Assembly (NCBI GenBank): GCA_003220225.1
Contig: QHRU01000037.1
Coordinates: 58,975 to 122,974 of the forward strand
From: Candidatus Rokuibacteriota bacterium
GTDB taxonomy: Bacteria; Methylomirabilota; Methylomirabilia; Rokubacteriales; CSP1-6
Direction of reading: 5' to 3'
Length of the DNA: 64,000 nucleotides
Of this stretch, positions 9,372 to 19,183 are shown in pieces. Made by a program: the position numbers and the translations under genes. The notes under the pieces were generated by a model that did no database searches, had not been told where the DNA came from, and worked only from the letters and a program-made list of their open reading frames with translations. Position 1 is the first letter of the stretch. Each line of letters starts with the position of its first letter.

Positions 9372-10796
9372 TCAAATATCGAAGTAGAGCGCGAACTCCC
9401 ACGGGTGCGGACGCAGCCGCACCGGGTCGACCTCGTTCTTCCGCTTGTAGTCGAGCCACGTCTCGATCACGTCGGGCGTGAAGACGTCGCCCTTGAGCAG
9501 CCAGTCGTGGCTCTCCTCGAGGTTGTCGAGGACGATCGACAGGTCGCCCGGCAGCTGCTTGATCTTCTTCGCCTCCGCCGGCGGCAGCTCGTAGAGGTCC
9601 TTGTCCACCGGCTTGCCCGGGTCGATCTTGTTCGCGATTCCGTCCAGACCCGCCATCATGCACGCCGCGAACGACAGATAGGGGTTGCACGTGTTGTCGG
9701 GCGTCCGGAACTCGATTCGCTTGGACCCCTCTGTCTTCGAGTACACCGGGATGCGCACGCACGCCGAGCGGTTGCGCTGGCTGTAGACGAGGTTGATCGG
9801 CGCCTCGTAGCCCGGCACGAGGCGCTTGTATGAGTTGGTCGACGGCGCGATCAGCGCGAGCAGCGCCGGGGCGTGCTTGAGGATGCCGCCGATGTAGTAG
9901 AGGCAGTTCTTCGAGATGTCGGCGTAGCCGCCGCGCTCGTAGAAGAGGTTCTTGCCGTTCTTCCAGATCGACTGGTGGGTGTGCATGCCGGAGCCGTTGT
10001 CCTGGAACAGCGGCTTGGGCATGAAGGTGGCCGTCTTGCCCCACTTCCGCGCGGTGTTCTTCGCGCAGTACTTGTACCACATGACCTTGTCGGCCATCTT
10101 CGTCAGCGTGTCGAAGCGCATGTCGACTTCGGTCTGCCCGCCCGTCGCCACCTCGTGGTGGTGCACCTCGACGCGCACGCCGACCGACTCGAGCGCCAGC
10201 ACCATGTCCGAGCGGATGTCCTGGAACTTGTCCATGGGCGGGACTGGGAAGTAGCCCTGCTTGTAGCGCGGCTTGTAGCCGAGGTTCGGCCGCTCGGCCG
10301 AGCCTTCCTGCCCCGAGTTCCAGAAGCCCGCCTCGGAGTCGATGAAGTAGTAGCCGCTGTTGTAGTTCTGGTCGAAGCGGATCGAGTCGAAGAAGAAGAA
10401 CTCGAGCTCGGGCCCGATGTAGATGGTGTCGCCCACCCCGGTCTTCTTCAGGTACGCCTCGGCCTTCTGGGCGATGTAGCGCGGATCGCGCGTGTACGGC
10501 TTGCCCGTCACCGGGTCCTTGACGTTGCAGATCAGGTCGAGAGTCGGGACGGCCGTGAACGGATCCATCTGCGCCGTCGACGGATCGGGGATCAGGAGCA
10601 TGTCGGACTCGTCGATCGTCTGGAAGCCGCGGATCGACGAGCCGTCGAAGCCGAGGCCTTCCTCGAAGATGTCCTCCTTCAGCTCGGACATCGGGATCGA
10701 GAAGTGCTGCCAGAGGCCGGGCAGGTCGATGAAGCGGAGATCGACGATCTTGGCGCCTTTCTCCTTGGCCAGCTTGAGGACGTCCTTGGGGGTCAT
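9372..10796 (-). CDS. glnA: Glutamine synthetase, type I
   Basis: Cytoplasmic enzyme that joins ammonia and glutamate to glutamine using ATP; 474 residues, standard for GSI. Visible motifs are [10 protein letters not shown] near the N-terminus, the metal-binding PELEFF, the HTHQS-type substrate loop (GSGMHTHQS) and NRSACVRIP. Tyr402 in DLYELPP corresponds to the adenylylation site, so control by GlnE is likely (GlnE is not in the window). The ATG at 10796 has a GGAG ribosome site about ten bases upstream. It lies downstream of amt and glnB on the same strand, after a 127-base gap with terminator and promoter candidates. Confidence 0.98.
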   Translation of the reverse strand: MTPKDVLKLAKEKGAKIVDLRFIDLPGLWQHFSIPMSELKEDIFEEGLGFDGSSIRGFQTIDESDMLLIPDPSTAQMDPFTAVPTLDLICNVKDPVTGKPYTRDPRYIAQKAEAYLKKTGVGDTIYIGPELEFFFFDSIRFDQNYNSGYYFIDSEAGFWNSGQEGSAERPNLGYKPRYKQGYFPVPPMDKFQDIRSDMVLALESVGVRVEVHHHEVATGGQTEVDMRFDTLTKMADKVMWYKYCAKNTARKWGKTATFMPKPLFQDNGSGMHTHQSIWKNGKNLFYERGGYADISKNCLYYIGGILKHAPALLALIAPSTNSYKRLVPGYEAPINLVYSQRNRSACVRIPVYSKTEGSKRIEFRTPDNTCNPYLSFAACMMAGLDGIANKIDPGKPVDKDLYELPPAEAKKIKQLPGDLSIVLDNLEESHDWLLKGDVFTPDVIETWLDYKRKNEVDPVRLRPHPWEFALYFDI

Positions 10797-10839
10797 TCGG
10801 TGTGCTCCTTCTCCCTCTCCGTAGAGTGGTGTCTGAAAA

Positions 10840-10867
10840 CGTCGGACCGACGGCGCCCTTCGGCGCC
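10840..10867 (-). terminator. Hairpin pair with short U-tract between amt and glnA
   Basis: On the minus strand a six-pair stem GGCGCC/GGCGCC with a four-base loop (10867-10852) is followed by a five-pair CGTCG/CGACG hairpin (10852-10840) and then TTTTC. This fits a partial intrinsic terminator after amt that would separate the glnB-amt transcript from glnA. The short U-tract lowers confidence. Confidence 0.45.
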
Positions 10868-10879
10868 GCCGGCCCGCAT

Positions 10880-10909
10880 ACCTTAGGGCAATTGACGGAG
10901 CGAAATCAA
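10880..10909 (-). promoter_or_regulatory. Possible sigma70 promoter of glnA
   Basis: Minus strand TTGATT (10909-10904) and TAAGGT (10885-10880) are 18 bases apart, a moderate match to -35/-10. It would start transcription near 10873 and place the hairpins at 10840-10867 in the glnA leader. No sigma54-type match was seen in this gap. Confidence 0.3.
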
Positions 10910-10923
10910 GCCACCGTCCACTC

Positions 10924-12378
10924 TCAGTGGACCGGCCGCGGCTTCGCCTCCGCCGCGCGCATCGCGTCCGCGAAGGGTCCCGTGGCCGACGAGAACTCCC
11001 CGTACTGCCCGCCGCCGAGGGCGTACGCCGTCTCCGAGTGCTGCGAGAGGTCGAGCCCGGCCACCTCGTCCTCGTCGCTCACGCGCAGGCCCACGATGGC
11101 GTCTACGACCTTGAGGATCACCCACGTGAGCACCACGGCCAGCACGATGGTGGCGACCACCGCCACCAGCTGCGTCCAGAGCTGGCCGGGGTTGCCGAAG
11201 AAGAGGCCGTCGGCGCCACCCTCGTTGATGGCCTTGGAGGCGAACAGGCCCGTGGCGAGCGCGCCCCACGTGCCGCCCACGCCGTGCACGCCGACCACGT
11301 CGAGCGAGTCGTCGTAGCCGAACCGCGACTTGAGGTTGCACGCGGTGTAGCAGAGCGCGCCCGCCACGGCGCCGATGACCATTGCCGACAGCGGGCCGAC
11401 GTAGCCGGAGGCCGGCGTGATGGCCACGAGCCCGGCCACCGCGCCGGAGGCGGCGCCGAGCACCGTCGGCTTGCCGCGCGTCGCCCACTCCGTGAACATC
11501 CAGCCGAGCGCCGCCGCCGACGCGCCGGTGTTGGTGGCGAGAAACGCGCTGGCCGCGAGGCCGTTGGCCTCGAGCGCGCTGCCCGCGTTGAAGCCGAACC
11601 AGCCGAACCACAGCAGCCCGGCGCCCATCACCGTCATGGGCAGGTTGTGTGGCTGCATCGGCTGGTGGCCGTAGCCACGCCGCCGGCCGAGCACGAGCGC
11701 GCACACGAGCGCGGACATGCCCGACGAGATGTGCACGACGGTGCCGCCGGCGAAGTCGAGCGCGCCCAGCCTCTTGAGCCAGCCGCCGTCGCCCCACACC
11801 CAGTGCGCGAGGGGGTCGTACACGAAGGTCGCCCACAGCACCGTGAAGAGCAGGAAGGCCGAGAACTTCTTGCGCTCGGCGAAGGCGCCCGTGATCAGCG
11901 CCGGCGTGATGATCGCGAACATGAGCTGGAAGAGCATGAACACGGTGTGCGGGATCGTCTTGCTGTACGCGTCGAAGGGCTCGGCGCCGACGCCGCGCAG
12001 GCCGATCCACTCCAGCCCCCCGATGATGCCGCCCTTGTCGGGGCCGAAGGCGAGGCTGTAGCCCCACAGCACCCACTGGATCGAGATGATCGCCATGATG
12101 ATGAAAGACTGCATGAGCGTGGCGAGGGCGTTCTTCTGCCGCACCATGCCGCCGTAGAAGAGCGCGAGCCCGGGCGCCGTCATGAGGAGCACGAGCGCGG
12201 TGGCGCTCAGCATCCACGCCGTGTCGCCCCTGTCGATTTTCGACGCGGGCGGGGCCGGCGACGCCGGGGCCGCGGGGGCGGCGGCGCCTGGCGGCGCCGC
12301 GGGCTGCTGCGCCAGGACCGCGCTCGCGGTGACGCCGAGCACGAGCAGGGTGAGCAGGGCGAGTGTCAGTCGCTTCAC
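10924..12378 (-). CDS. amt: Ammonium transporter (Amt/Rh family)
   Basis: Inner-membrane ammonium channel with 11 expected helices, 484 residues. A signal peptide (about 1-24) is followed by an Ala/Pro-rich linker. The twin-histidine pore is visible ([10 protein letters not shown] and [10 protein letters not shown]), and the phenylalanine gate region precedes it. The GTG at 12378 is chosen because AAGGAG lies six bases upstream; another in-frame GTG at 12396 overlaps the glnB stop. Coupling to glnB is classic: PII plugs the channel when nitrogen is plentiful. Confidence 0.95.
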   Translation of the reverse strand: MKRLTLALLTLLVLGVTASAVLAQQPAAPPGAAAPAAPASPAPPASKIDRGDTAWMLSATALVLLMTAPGLALFYGGMVRQKNALATLMQSFIIMAIISIQWVLWGYSLAFGPDKGGIIGGLEWIGLRGVGAEPFDAYSKTIPHTVFMLFQLMFAIITPALITGAFAERKKFSAFLLFTVLWATFVYDPLAHWVWGDGGWLKRLGALDFAGGTVVHISSGMSALVCALVLGRRRGYGHQPMQPHNLPMTVMGAGLLWFGWFGFNAGSALEANGLAASAFLATNTGASAAALGWMFTEWATRGKPTVLGAASGAVAGLVAITPASGYVGPLSAMVIGAVAGALCYTACNLKSRFGYDDSLDVVGVHGVGGTWGALATGLFASKAINEGGADGLFFGNPGQLWTQLVAVVATIVLAVVLTWVILKVVDAIVGLRVSDEDEVAGLDLSQHSETAYALGGGQYGEFSSATGPFADAMRAAEAKPRPVH

Positions 12379-12392
12379 GCTGGTCTCCTTTG

Positions 12393-12869
<477 letters not shown>

Positions 12870-12901
12870 TCAGCCTTCGGGCGACGGGACGGCTCGGAAG
12901 G

Positions 12902-14281
12902 CTACGGGCGGCGCTGCGGGATGTTGTGCTTGCGCATCTTCGAATAGAGCGTGGGACGGCGCAAGCCCAGGAGCGCGGCCGCGGCCTGCTTGTTCCAGCG
13001 CGTGGACTCGAGCGCCTTGAGGATCGAGGCGCGCTCGATCTCCTCCAGCGAGCCCGCCGGCACCTCCGACGGCGCGATGGCGCCGCCGCCACCCTCGCCC
13101 GTCGCGTGCTGGAGCGCCTCGGGCAGGTCGGCCAGCGTGATCTCCTTGCCCCGCGCGACCAGCACCGCGCGCTCGAGCGCGTGCTGCAGCTCGCGGACGT
13201 TGCCCGGCCACGAGTAGGAGAGCAGGCGCCGGTACGCCTCCGGCTCGATGGCGTCGGCGCCGCGCTGGTGCTTGGCGCGGTACCGGTCGAGGAACGCGCG
13301 CACGAGGATGGGCACGTCCTCGCGGCGCTCGCGCAGCGGGGGCACCGCGATGGTGACGGTGTTGATGCGGAAGTAGAGGTCCTGGCGGAGCCCGCCGTCC
13401 TTCACCGCCTGTTCGGCATTGCGGTTCGTCGACGAGAGCAGGCGGAAGTCCACGGGGATGGACTTGGCGCCGCCGATGCGCCGCACCACGCGCTCCTCGA
13501 GCACGCGCAGCAGCTTGGCCTGGAGGTCGGGCGGCATCTCGGTGATCTCGTCGAGCAGGAGCGAGCCCTTGTGCGCCTCCTCGAGCAGCCCCACCTTCTC
13601 CATCGTCGCGCCCGTGAACGAGCCCTTGGTGTGGCCGAAGAGCTCCGACTCGATGAGATCCTTGGGCAGCGCCGCGCAGTTGATCTTGACGAACGGCCCC
13701 TCGCGGCGGCTCGAGCGCTCGTGCAGGGCGTTGGCGATCAGCTCCTTGCCGGTGCCGCTCTCGCCGAGGATCAGCACGTTGGCGTCGGCGTCGGCCACGG
13801 AAGCGATCGTCTCCAGCACGCGCTGGATGCCGGGGGCGGAGCCGAGGATCTCGCTGTCGGCCGACTGGTCGGCGAGCCGCCGCCGCAGCTCCGTGTTCTC
13901 GACGACGAGCTTGCGGTGCTCGAGCGCGTTCTTGACGAGTCCCACCACCTCGTCGGGATCGAACGGCTTCTCGAGCACGTAGAAGGCCCCGGCGCCCTTG
14001 GTCGCCTCCATCGCCTTGCGCACGGAGCCGTAGGCGGTGATGACGATGACCTCCATCGCCGCGTCGCGCGCCTTCAGCTCGCGCGTGAGCGCAAGGCCGT
14101 CGCCGTCGGGGAGCATCAGGTCCACGATGGCCGCCTGCACGTCCGTCTGCGCCACCGCCGCCAGCGCGGTGCGCACGCTGCCGGCCAGACGCACGCTCAT
14201 GCCCTCGGACTCCAGCGTGAGGCGGAGACCGTCCGCGATCGACAACTCGTCGTCCACCACCAGCACGGTCTGCCGGCTCAC
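12902..14281 (-). CDS. Sigma54-dependent response regulator (NtrC/GlrR-like)
   Basis: Three-domain activator of 459 residues. The receiver domain has phosphoacceptor Asp54 (AIVDLMLPDG). The AAA+ domain has Walker A GESGTGKE at 173-180 and the sigma54 contact loop GSFTGA at 220-225. A C-terminal Fis-type helix-turn-helix ends the protein (AAALLGLRRPTLYSKM). It activates RpoN promoters when phosphorylated. The GTG start overlaps the stop of the kinase gene (GTGA). Likely cognate kinases are the receiver-GAF-kinase (14278) and the HAMP kinase (16357) in the same operon. Confidence 0.93.
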   Translation of the reverse strand: MSRQTVLVVDDELSIADGLRLTLESEGMSVRLAGSVRTALAAVAQTDVQAAIVDLMLPDGDGLALTRELKARDAAMEVIVITAYGSVRKAMEATKGAGAFYVLEKPFDPDEVVGLVKNALEHRKLVVENTELRRRLADQSADSEILGSAPGIQRVLETIASVADADANVLILGESGTGKELIANALHERSSRREGPFVKINCAALPKDLIESELFGHTKGSFTGATMEKVGLLEEAHKGSLLLDEITEMPPDLQAKLLRVLEERVVRRIGGAKSIPVDFRLLSSTNRNAEQAVKDGGLRQDLYFRINTVTIAVPPLRERREDVPILVRAFLDRYRAKHQRGADAIEPEAYRRLLSYSWPGNVRELQHALERAVLVARGKEITLADLPEALQHATGEGGGGAIAPSEVPAGSLEEIERASILKALESTRWNKQAAAALLGLRRPTLYSKMRKHNIPQRRP

Positions 14282-15786
14282 GTGGCCTTGTCCTCCGCCT
14301 GGCCCGGCGCGGCCTCGAACGGGAGCCGCGCGCTGACGCGCGTGCCCTGCCCCAGGACGCTGTGCACGGCCAGCTCGCCGCCGTGCAGGTCGATCACCGA
14401 GCGCGCGATGGCCATGCCGAGCCCGGTGCCCTGCGGCTTGGTGGTGAAGAAGAGGTCGAAGATGCGCGACAGCGTCTCGTCCGACATGCCGCCGCCCGTG
14501 TCCTCGATGGTCACCGTCAGCGTCTTCGCATCGGCCGCCCACGCCGTGGTCACGGTGAGCCGCCCGCCCGGCGCCAGCGACTCCAGCCCGTTGAGGACCA
14601 GGTTGAGGAACGCCTTGCGCAGCTCGCGCGCGTCGAGCATCGCCTGCGACGGGGCCGTCGGATCGTAGATGCGGAAGATCTCGATGCCCTCGGTCGTGAT
14701 GCGGGCCTGGGCGAACGACACGCACTCGTCGAGCAGCGCGTTCAGCGCCACCGGCGCGCGGTGCAGCTCCGGCGGGCGGCCGAACGCCGTGATCTCGGAG
14801 ACGACGGCCGCGAGGTGATCGACGGTGACCGAGATCTTGTGCGCGAGCTCCGCGCCCTCGCCGTCGCCGGTCTTGGTCAGGCGCTGCTCGAGGTGCCGCG
14901 CGTAGAGGCGCAGGCCGGCCAGCGGATTCTTCAGCTCGTGCGCCACCTGGGTGGCCATGCGTCCCAGCGCCGCCAGCGCGCCGCTGCGCAGCCGCTCCAG
15001 CTCGTGGGTGTTGCGGATGGCCACCGCCGCCTGCGAGGAGAAGAGGGCCAGCAGCTCGAGGTCGTCCTCGGTCGGTTCCACGCGCGCGGGCGTTTCGATG
15101 ACGAGGGCGCCCGCGGGCCCGCGCTGCACGAGCAGCGGCGCGGCCACGATCGCGCCGGTCTCGACGCCGGGAAACGTCGTGGGCACGCCCTTCTCCATCG
15201 CCTCGCGGGCCGCCTTCTCCAGCGCCGGCCACGAGGGCGGCGGCGAGCCCGCGCTGGCCATGGGCAGGAGCCGTCCCTGCTGGAGCTGGAAGACGACGCA
15301 GCGCTCCGCCTCCGTCGTCTCCACCGTCGCCTGCGCCACCGCGTCGAGCACGCGGTCCATCACGCCGGACGAGGCCAGCGTCTGGCCGACGGCCAGGAGC
15401 CGCTCGCGGTCGCGGGCCCAGCGCCGCGTGGTGAGCGCGCGTCCGATCTTGGCGCGCAGCTCGTCGCGGACGAAGGGCTTGGTGAGGTAGTCGAACGCGC
15501 CGCGCTGCACGGCGTCCACCGCCGTCTCGATCGTCCCGTGCGCGGTCATGATGAGGATGGGCAGCCGCGGCTGGCGCTCGTGCAGGCCCTCCATCAGGCG
15601 GATGCCGTCCATCGGCTCCATCCGGAGGTCGAGCAGCGCCAGGTCGAAGCGCGCGCCCTCCAGCGCGGCCAGCGCCGCGTGCGCGTCTCGGGTGGCCATG
15701 ACGTTGAAGCCCATGGCCGTCAGCCGCATCTCGAGCACCTCGAGGATCGCGGCGTCATCGTCGACGACCAGAACCCGGCGCGTCAT
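14278..15786 (-). CDS. Hybrid receiver-GAF-histidine kinase
   Basis: Cytoplasmic signalling protein of 502 residues. An N-terminal receiver domain (RRVLVVDDD, then LALLDLRMEPMDG) is followed by a GAF-like sensor region (about 135-275), a HisKA domain with phosphoacceptor histidine in VAHELKNPLAGLR, and an ATPase domain (GGGMSD, GTGLGMAIA). No membrane segment is seen, so it is probably driven by its receiver or by a ligand of GAF. The ATG at 15786 is chosen; an in-frame GTG at 15939 would add 51 residues with CRACG-like cysteines but overlaps the preceding gene. It sits between the lipoprotein and the sigma54 regulator. Confidence 0.88.
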   Translation of the reverse strand: MTRRVLVVDDDAAILEVLEMRLTAMGFNVMATRDAHAALAALEGARFDLALLDLRMEPMDGIRLMEGLHERQPRLPILIMTAHGTIETAVDAVQRGAFDYLTKPFVRDELRAKIGRALTTRRWARDRERLLAVGQTLASSGVMDRVLDAVAQATVETTEAERCVVFQLQQGRLLPMASAGSPPPSWPALEKAAREAMEKGVPTTFPGVETGAIVAAPLLVQRGPAGALVIETPARVEPTEDDLELLALFSSQAAVAIRNTHELERLRSGALAALGRMATQVAHELKNPLAGLRLYARHLEQRLTKTGDGEGAELAHKISVTVDHLAAVVSEITAFGRPPELHRAPVALNALLDECVSFAQARITTEGIEIFRIYDPTAPSQAMLDARELRKAFLNLVLNGLESLAPGGRLTVTTAWAADAKTLTVTIEDTGGGMSDETLSRIFDLFFTTKPQGTGLGMAIARSVIDLHGGELAVHSVLGQGTRVSARLPFEAAPGQAEDKAT

Positions 15787-15928
15787 TGGACTGTCTCGTT
15801 TGTTGTAGCGGGGACCGCGAGTTCGGGTAAGACCGTGGGTGGCCTGTTCGAGATGGTAGATGGCTCCGCACGCCCGACAACCGTGGAGATGCGGCGTGGC
15901 TCCGTGGGCGCGACAGGCGGGGTCAATC

Positions 15929-16360
15929 TCATCGGACACGCTCCAGGCGCAGGTCCATCTGCTTGAGGCGTTCGAGGTCGGCGCGCAGCTTGTCCGTCTC
16001 GGCCTGGCGCGACGACACCTCCTGGCGCAGGCGGGCCACCTCCTCGCGCAGCTTCGTCACCTCCGACTCGCGCGCACGTAGCTGGCTGCGCAGGCGGATC
16101 AGCTCCTCGCGGGTGGTCACGATGGCGGCCACGGTGTCGCGGCTCTCGAGCACGCGCGCCGCCTCGGCGTCGTCGGGATAGCGCGCGAGGAACTCGTCGT
16201 AGAGCGCGAGCGCCTGGCGGAACCGCAGCTCGTCGGCCGCGCGGTCCGCGCGTATGAGCAGCATGGCGGCAGGACGGAACGGCCACCACGACCACGTGGC
16301 GCAGCCGCCGAGCGCGGCCGCGAGCAGCACGACGACCAGCGCGTGAGCGAGCGCCCTCAC
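15929..16360 (-). CDS. Coiled-coil lipoprotein between sensor kinase and regulator (QseG-like position)
   Basis: Predicted lipoprotein of 143 residues: a short signal ends in the lipobox LGGC, followed by WSWWPFRP and a helical region with a long heptad-rich coiled coil (about 70-140). The GTG start overlaps the kinase stop (GTGA). In E. coli the lipoprotein QseG is encoded at the same place between the GlrK kinase and GlrR regulator genes and modulates the kinase; sequence similarity is too low to name this one. Confidence 0.75.
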   Translation of the reverse strand: MRALAHALVVVLLAAALGGCATWSWWPFRPAAMLLIRADRAADELRFRQALALYDEFLARYPDDAEAARVLESRDTVAAIVTTREELIRLRSQLRARESEVTKLREEVARLRQEVSSRQAETDKLRADLERLKQMDLRLERVR

Positions 16361-17781
16361 GGCTCGTGCGGCAGGAGGACCGTGAACCGGCTCCCCTTGC
16401 CCTCCTGCGACTCCACGGTCACGCGGCCCCCGTGCGCCAGCACCACGCCGCGCACGACGGCGAGGCCGAGGCCGGTGCCGCCCCGATCGCTGTGCGCCTG
16501 GCGCCACGAGTCGAAGATGCGCGGCAAGGCCGCGGCCGGGATGCCGACGCCGGTGTCCTCCACCTGGACCTCGATCTCCGGCCCCGCGTCGACGAGCCGC
16601 ACGGTGACGCGGCCGCCCCGCAGCGTGAAGCGGACGGCGTTGGCCACGAGGTTGACGACCACCTGCACGAGCCGATCCTCGTCGCCGCGGACGTCGAAGC
16701 GCTCGCCCACGCGCTCCCGCGTGAGCGTGAGCCCGCCCTCCTCCGCCTGCGGCCGCAGCTCCTCGACCGCGCGTCCGACCACGCGGGCCAGGTCCACGCG
16801 CTCGCGCGTCAGCGGCAGCACGCCCGCGCGCAGCCGTGACAGCTCGAGCATCTGGTTGACGAGCCGCAGCAGGCGGTCGGTGGAGTGGCCGATCAGCGTC
16901 ACCAGACGCGCCTGCTTGGGATTGAGCGAGCCGGGCACGCCGTCACGCAGCAGGTGCGCGGCCTCGCGCACCGAGGTCAGCGGCGAGCGCAGCTCGTGCG
17001 AGAGAGTGGCGTAGAACTCCTCCTTGGTCTCGTCGATGCGTCGCAGCTGCGCGGCCATGGCGTTGAACGAGCGGGCGAGGGCGCCGATCTCGTCGCGCGC
17101 CGCGTCCGGGATCGGCTCGCGGTAGGAGCCGGCGGCCACCGCCGTCGTCGCCGCCGACAGCTGACGCAGGGAGCGTGTGATGCGGTACGCCAGCACGGCG
17201 GTGCCGACGAGCGCCAGCGCCACGGCCGCGCCGAGGGCGAGGAGCACGCCCGTCCACGTCCGCGCCTCCAGGCGCGCCGCCTCCGCCTGGGCGGAGACCA
17301 CGCGCGCGTACGTCGCGTCCATCAGCCGCTCGAGCGTCTCTTCCACGCGCTCGCCGAGGACGCGGCTGCGCGGATCCTGCAGCGCGCGCTCGCGCGCCGG
17401 CGGCGGCTGCTGCTCGGAGGTCACCTCGCCGCGGTAGGCGTCGAACGCCGCCGCCGCCTCGGCCAGCAGCGCCTGCTCGCGCGGGGTGCGGACGAGGGCG
17501 CGCAGCCGGTCGAAGTCGCCCTCCACGCTCGCCGCGCGCTCGCGCCACGCCGCCGCGTACCGCGCGTCCCGCAGCACGGTGAAGCGCGCCTCGAGCCGCG
17601 CCAGCGACAACATCTGGTCGCGGAGGCCGGCCGCCACGCGCAGCGCGGGCACGGTCTGCGTGGTGATCTCGCGATTGACCGACACGAGCCGGCCGACGGC
17701 GCCCAGACTGAGTGCCCCGACCCCGGCGAGCACCAGGATCACGAGAGACGACGTCAGAAAGATCTTCGAGGCAAGCCGCAT
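16357..17781 (-). CDS. HAMP-domain sensor histidine kinase
   Basis: Membrane sensor kinase of 474 residues. The first membrane segment is about 8-30, a helical periplasmic domain runs to about 176, and the second segment is about 177-198. HAMP follows, then HisKA with His262 (SHELRSPLTS) and an ATPase domain (NLVANAVRF, DTGVGIP, GTGLGLAVV). It lacks a receiver domain. It is the first gene of the kinase-lipoprotein-regulator operon that runs into glnB, matching the E. coli glrK arrangement. The stimulus is unknown. Confidence 0.92.
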   Translation of the reverse strand: MRLASKIFLTSSLVILVLAGVGALSLGAVGRLVSVNREITTQTVPALRVAAGLRDQMLSLARLEARFTVLRDARYAAAWRERAASVEGDFDRLRALVRTPREQALLAEAAAAFDAYRGEVTSEQQPPPARERALQDPRSRVLGERVEETLERLMDATYARVVSAQAEAARLEARTWTGVLLALGAAVALALVGTAVLAYRITRSLRQLSAATTAVAAGSYREPIPDAARDEIGALARSFNAMAAQLRRIDETKEEFYATLSHELRSPLTSVREAAHLLRDGVPGSLNPKQARLVTLIGHSTDRLLRLVNQMLELSRLRAGVLPLTRERVDLARVVGRAVEELRPQAEEGGLTLTRERVGERFDVRGDEDRLVQVVVNLVANAVRFTLRGGRVTVRLVDAGPEIEVQVEDTGVGIPAAALPRIFDSWRQAHSDRGGTGLGLAVVRGVVLAHGGRVTVESQEGKGSRFTVLLPHEP

Positions 17782-17823
17782 TGAAGGGTGCGTTGTCAGG
17801 GTGCCACTGATCCGCGGTCCGGA

Positions 17824-19107
17824 TCAAGTACGACCTGGGGTGCCCGGCGCCAGCTCCTGCCACACGTTGCGGCCTCGCGTCTCGCGCAGCAGGAGGCTCA
17901 GGAGCGTCGCGCCCAGCACGAGAGCGGTGCAGATCGCGAAGGCGGCGCGGTAGGCGTCCAGCGGGTAGGCGCGGGCGCCGCCGGCGGTGACCGCCCCCGC
18001 CCAGCGCGCGTCGAGCACGGCGCCGAGGGGGCCCTGGGTCAGGGCGGCGCCGAGAAAGCCGCCGAGGTTCACGACGGCGACGGCGATGCCGGCCAGCTCG
18101 GGCGGGTTCACCTCGCGGCCGATCGGCCACGTCAGCACGAACACGCCGCCAAAGAGGCCGAGGCCGAAGAAGAGGGCGGCCACCGCCCAGAGCGGAGCGG
18201 CGCCGAGCGTGCCGAGGAAGAGCGCCCACACGCCGAGGAGCGCGACGCTCAGGGCGACGTAGGGCGACTTGCGCCGCCGCACGACGCTGTCGGAGACGAA
18301 GCCCGTGAGCGGCGCCGAGCCGAGCAGCGCGATGGAGGTGGCGGCGGCGATCGTCGCCGCCGGCGTCGTCGCCAGCCCGTAGACGTCGCGCAGGAACGGC
18401 ACCGCCCAGAGGAAGAGGTTGCCCATCGCGGAGTAGAGACAGAAGAAGCTGAGAAAGACGGGCCACGTGTGGGCGTTGGCGAGCACGCGGCCGATGCCGC
18501 GCAGGAGCCCGCGCAGCGCGGGCGGCGGCGACGCCGCGGCGCCCGCGGGCACGTCGCGCACCACCGCGACGCACGCGAGCGAGCACGCCAGCGTGACCGC
18601 GCCCACCGTCCAGAAGGCGCCGCGCCAGCCGGCGACCGCCATCAGCGCCGCCAGCGGCGCGGAGGCGATGAGGGCGCCGAGGACGCCGACCGTCGCCGTC
18701 ACCGCCGACAGCAAGCCGAAGCGCTCGGCGGGAAACCACGCCGCCGCGATCTTGAGGGTGCCGATGAAGGTGACGGTGGCGCCGAGGCCGACCGCGAAGC
18801 GGCCCGCGAAGAGCAGCGCGGGGCCGCCCGCCGCGCCCATCGCGAGCGTGCCGAGCCCCATCACCGCGCCGCCCGCCGCCACCACGCGCCGCGCGCCGAA
18901 CGCGTCGATCAGCAGGCCGCCCGGGATCATGAAGCCCGCGTACGAGTAGAAATAGGTCGAGGACAGCAGGCCGATCACGGCGCCGGTGACACCGAAGGTC
19001 TCCATGAGATCGCGCGCCATGACGCCCGGCGCGTTGCGGTGGAAGAACGCGACGAGGAACAGCGCGGCCGGGATCGACCACATGAGCCAGGCCGTCCCCG
19101 CACGCAT
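17824..19107 (-). CDS. MFS transporter
   Basis: Major facilitator protein of 427 residues with about 12 hydrophobic segments and the loop 2-3 region LLIDAFGARRV typical of the superfamily. The fold resembles the oxalate/formate or hexuronate antiporter branch (N-terminal AFFHRNAPGVMARDL). The substrate is not predictable. It stands alone, 42 bases upstream of the sensor kinase and divergent from the F420 cluster. Confidence 0.88.
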   Translation of the reverse strand: MRAGTAWLMWSIPAALFLVAFFHRNAPGVMARDLMETFGVTGAVIGLLSSTYFYSYAGFMIPGGLLIDAFGARRVVAAGGAVMGLGTLAMGAAGGPALLFAGRFAVGLGATVTFIGTLKIAAAWFPAERFGLLSAVTATVGVLGALIASAPLAALMAVAGWRGAFWTVGAVTLACSLACVAVVRDVPAGAAASPPPALRGLLRGIGRVLANAHTWPVFLSFFCLYSAMGNLFLWAVPFLRDVYGLATTPAATIAAATSIALLGSAPLTGFVSDSVVRRRKSPYVALSVALLGVWALFLGTLGAAPLWAVAALFFGLGLFGGVFVLTWPIGREVNPPELAGIAVAVVNLGGFLGAALTQGPLGAVLDARWAGAVTAGGARAYPLDAYRAAFAICTALVLGATLLSLLLRETRGRNVWQELAPGTPGRT

Positions 19108-19183
19108 GGCTCATGATGGCACACTCCGTGCGGGCCGCCCGCGATTGCAAAGCCCTGATGCGTGGACTACGATGTGCGCCGCC

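Noticed and set aside
9253..9390. Possible gene-end echo around palindrome copy 1 (GAAGTAG on both sides)
   Set aside because: Only seven to eight bases agree, out of frame, and the downstream part is explained by the conserved end of glnA.
17782..17823. Sigma54 promoter for the sensor kinase operon (TGGCAC on the minus strand)
   Set aside because: The -12 half reads CAACG instead of TTGC at the required spacing.
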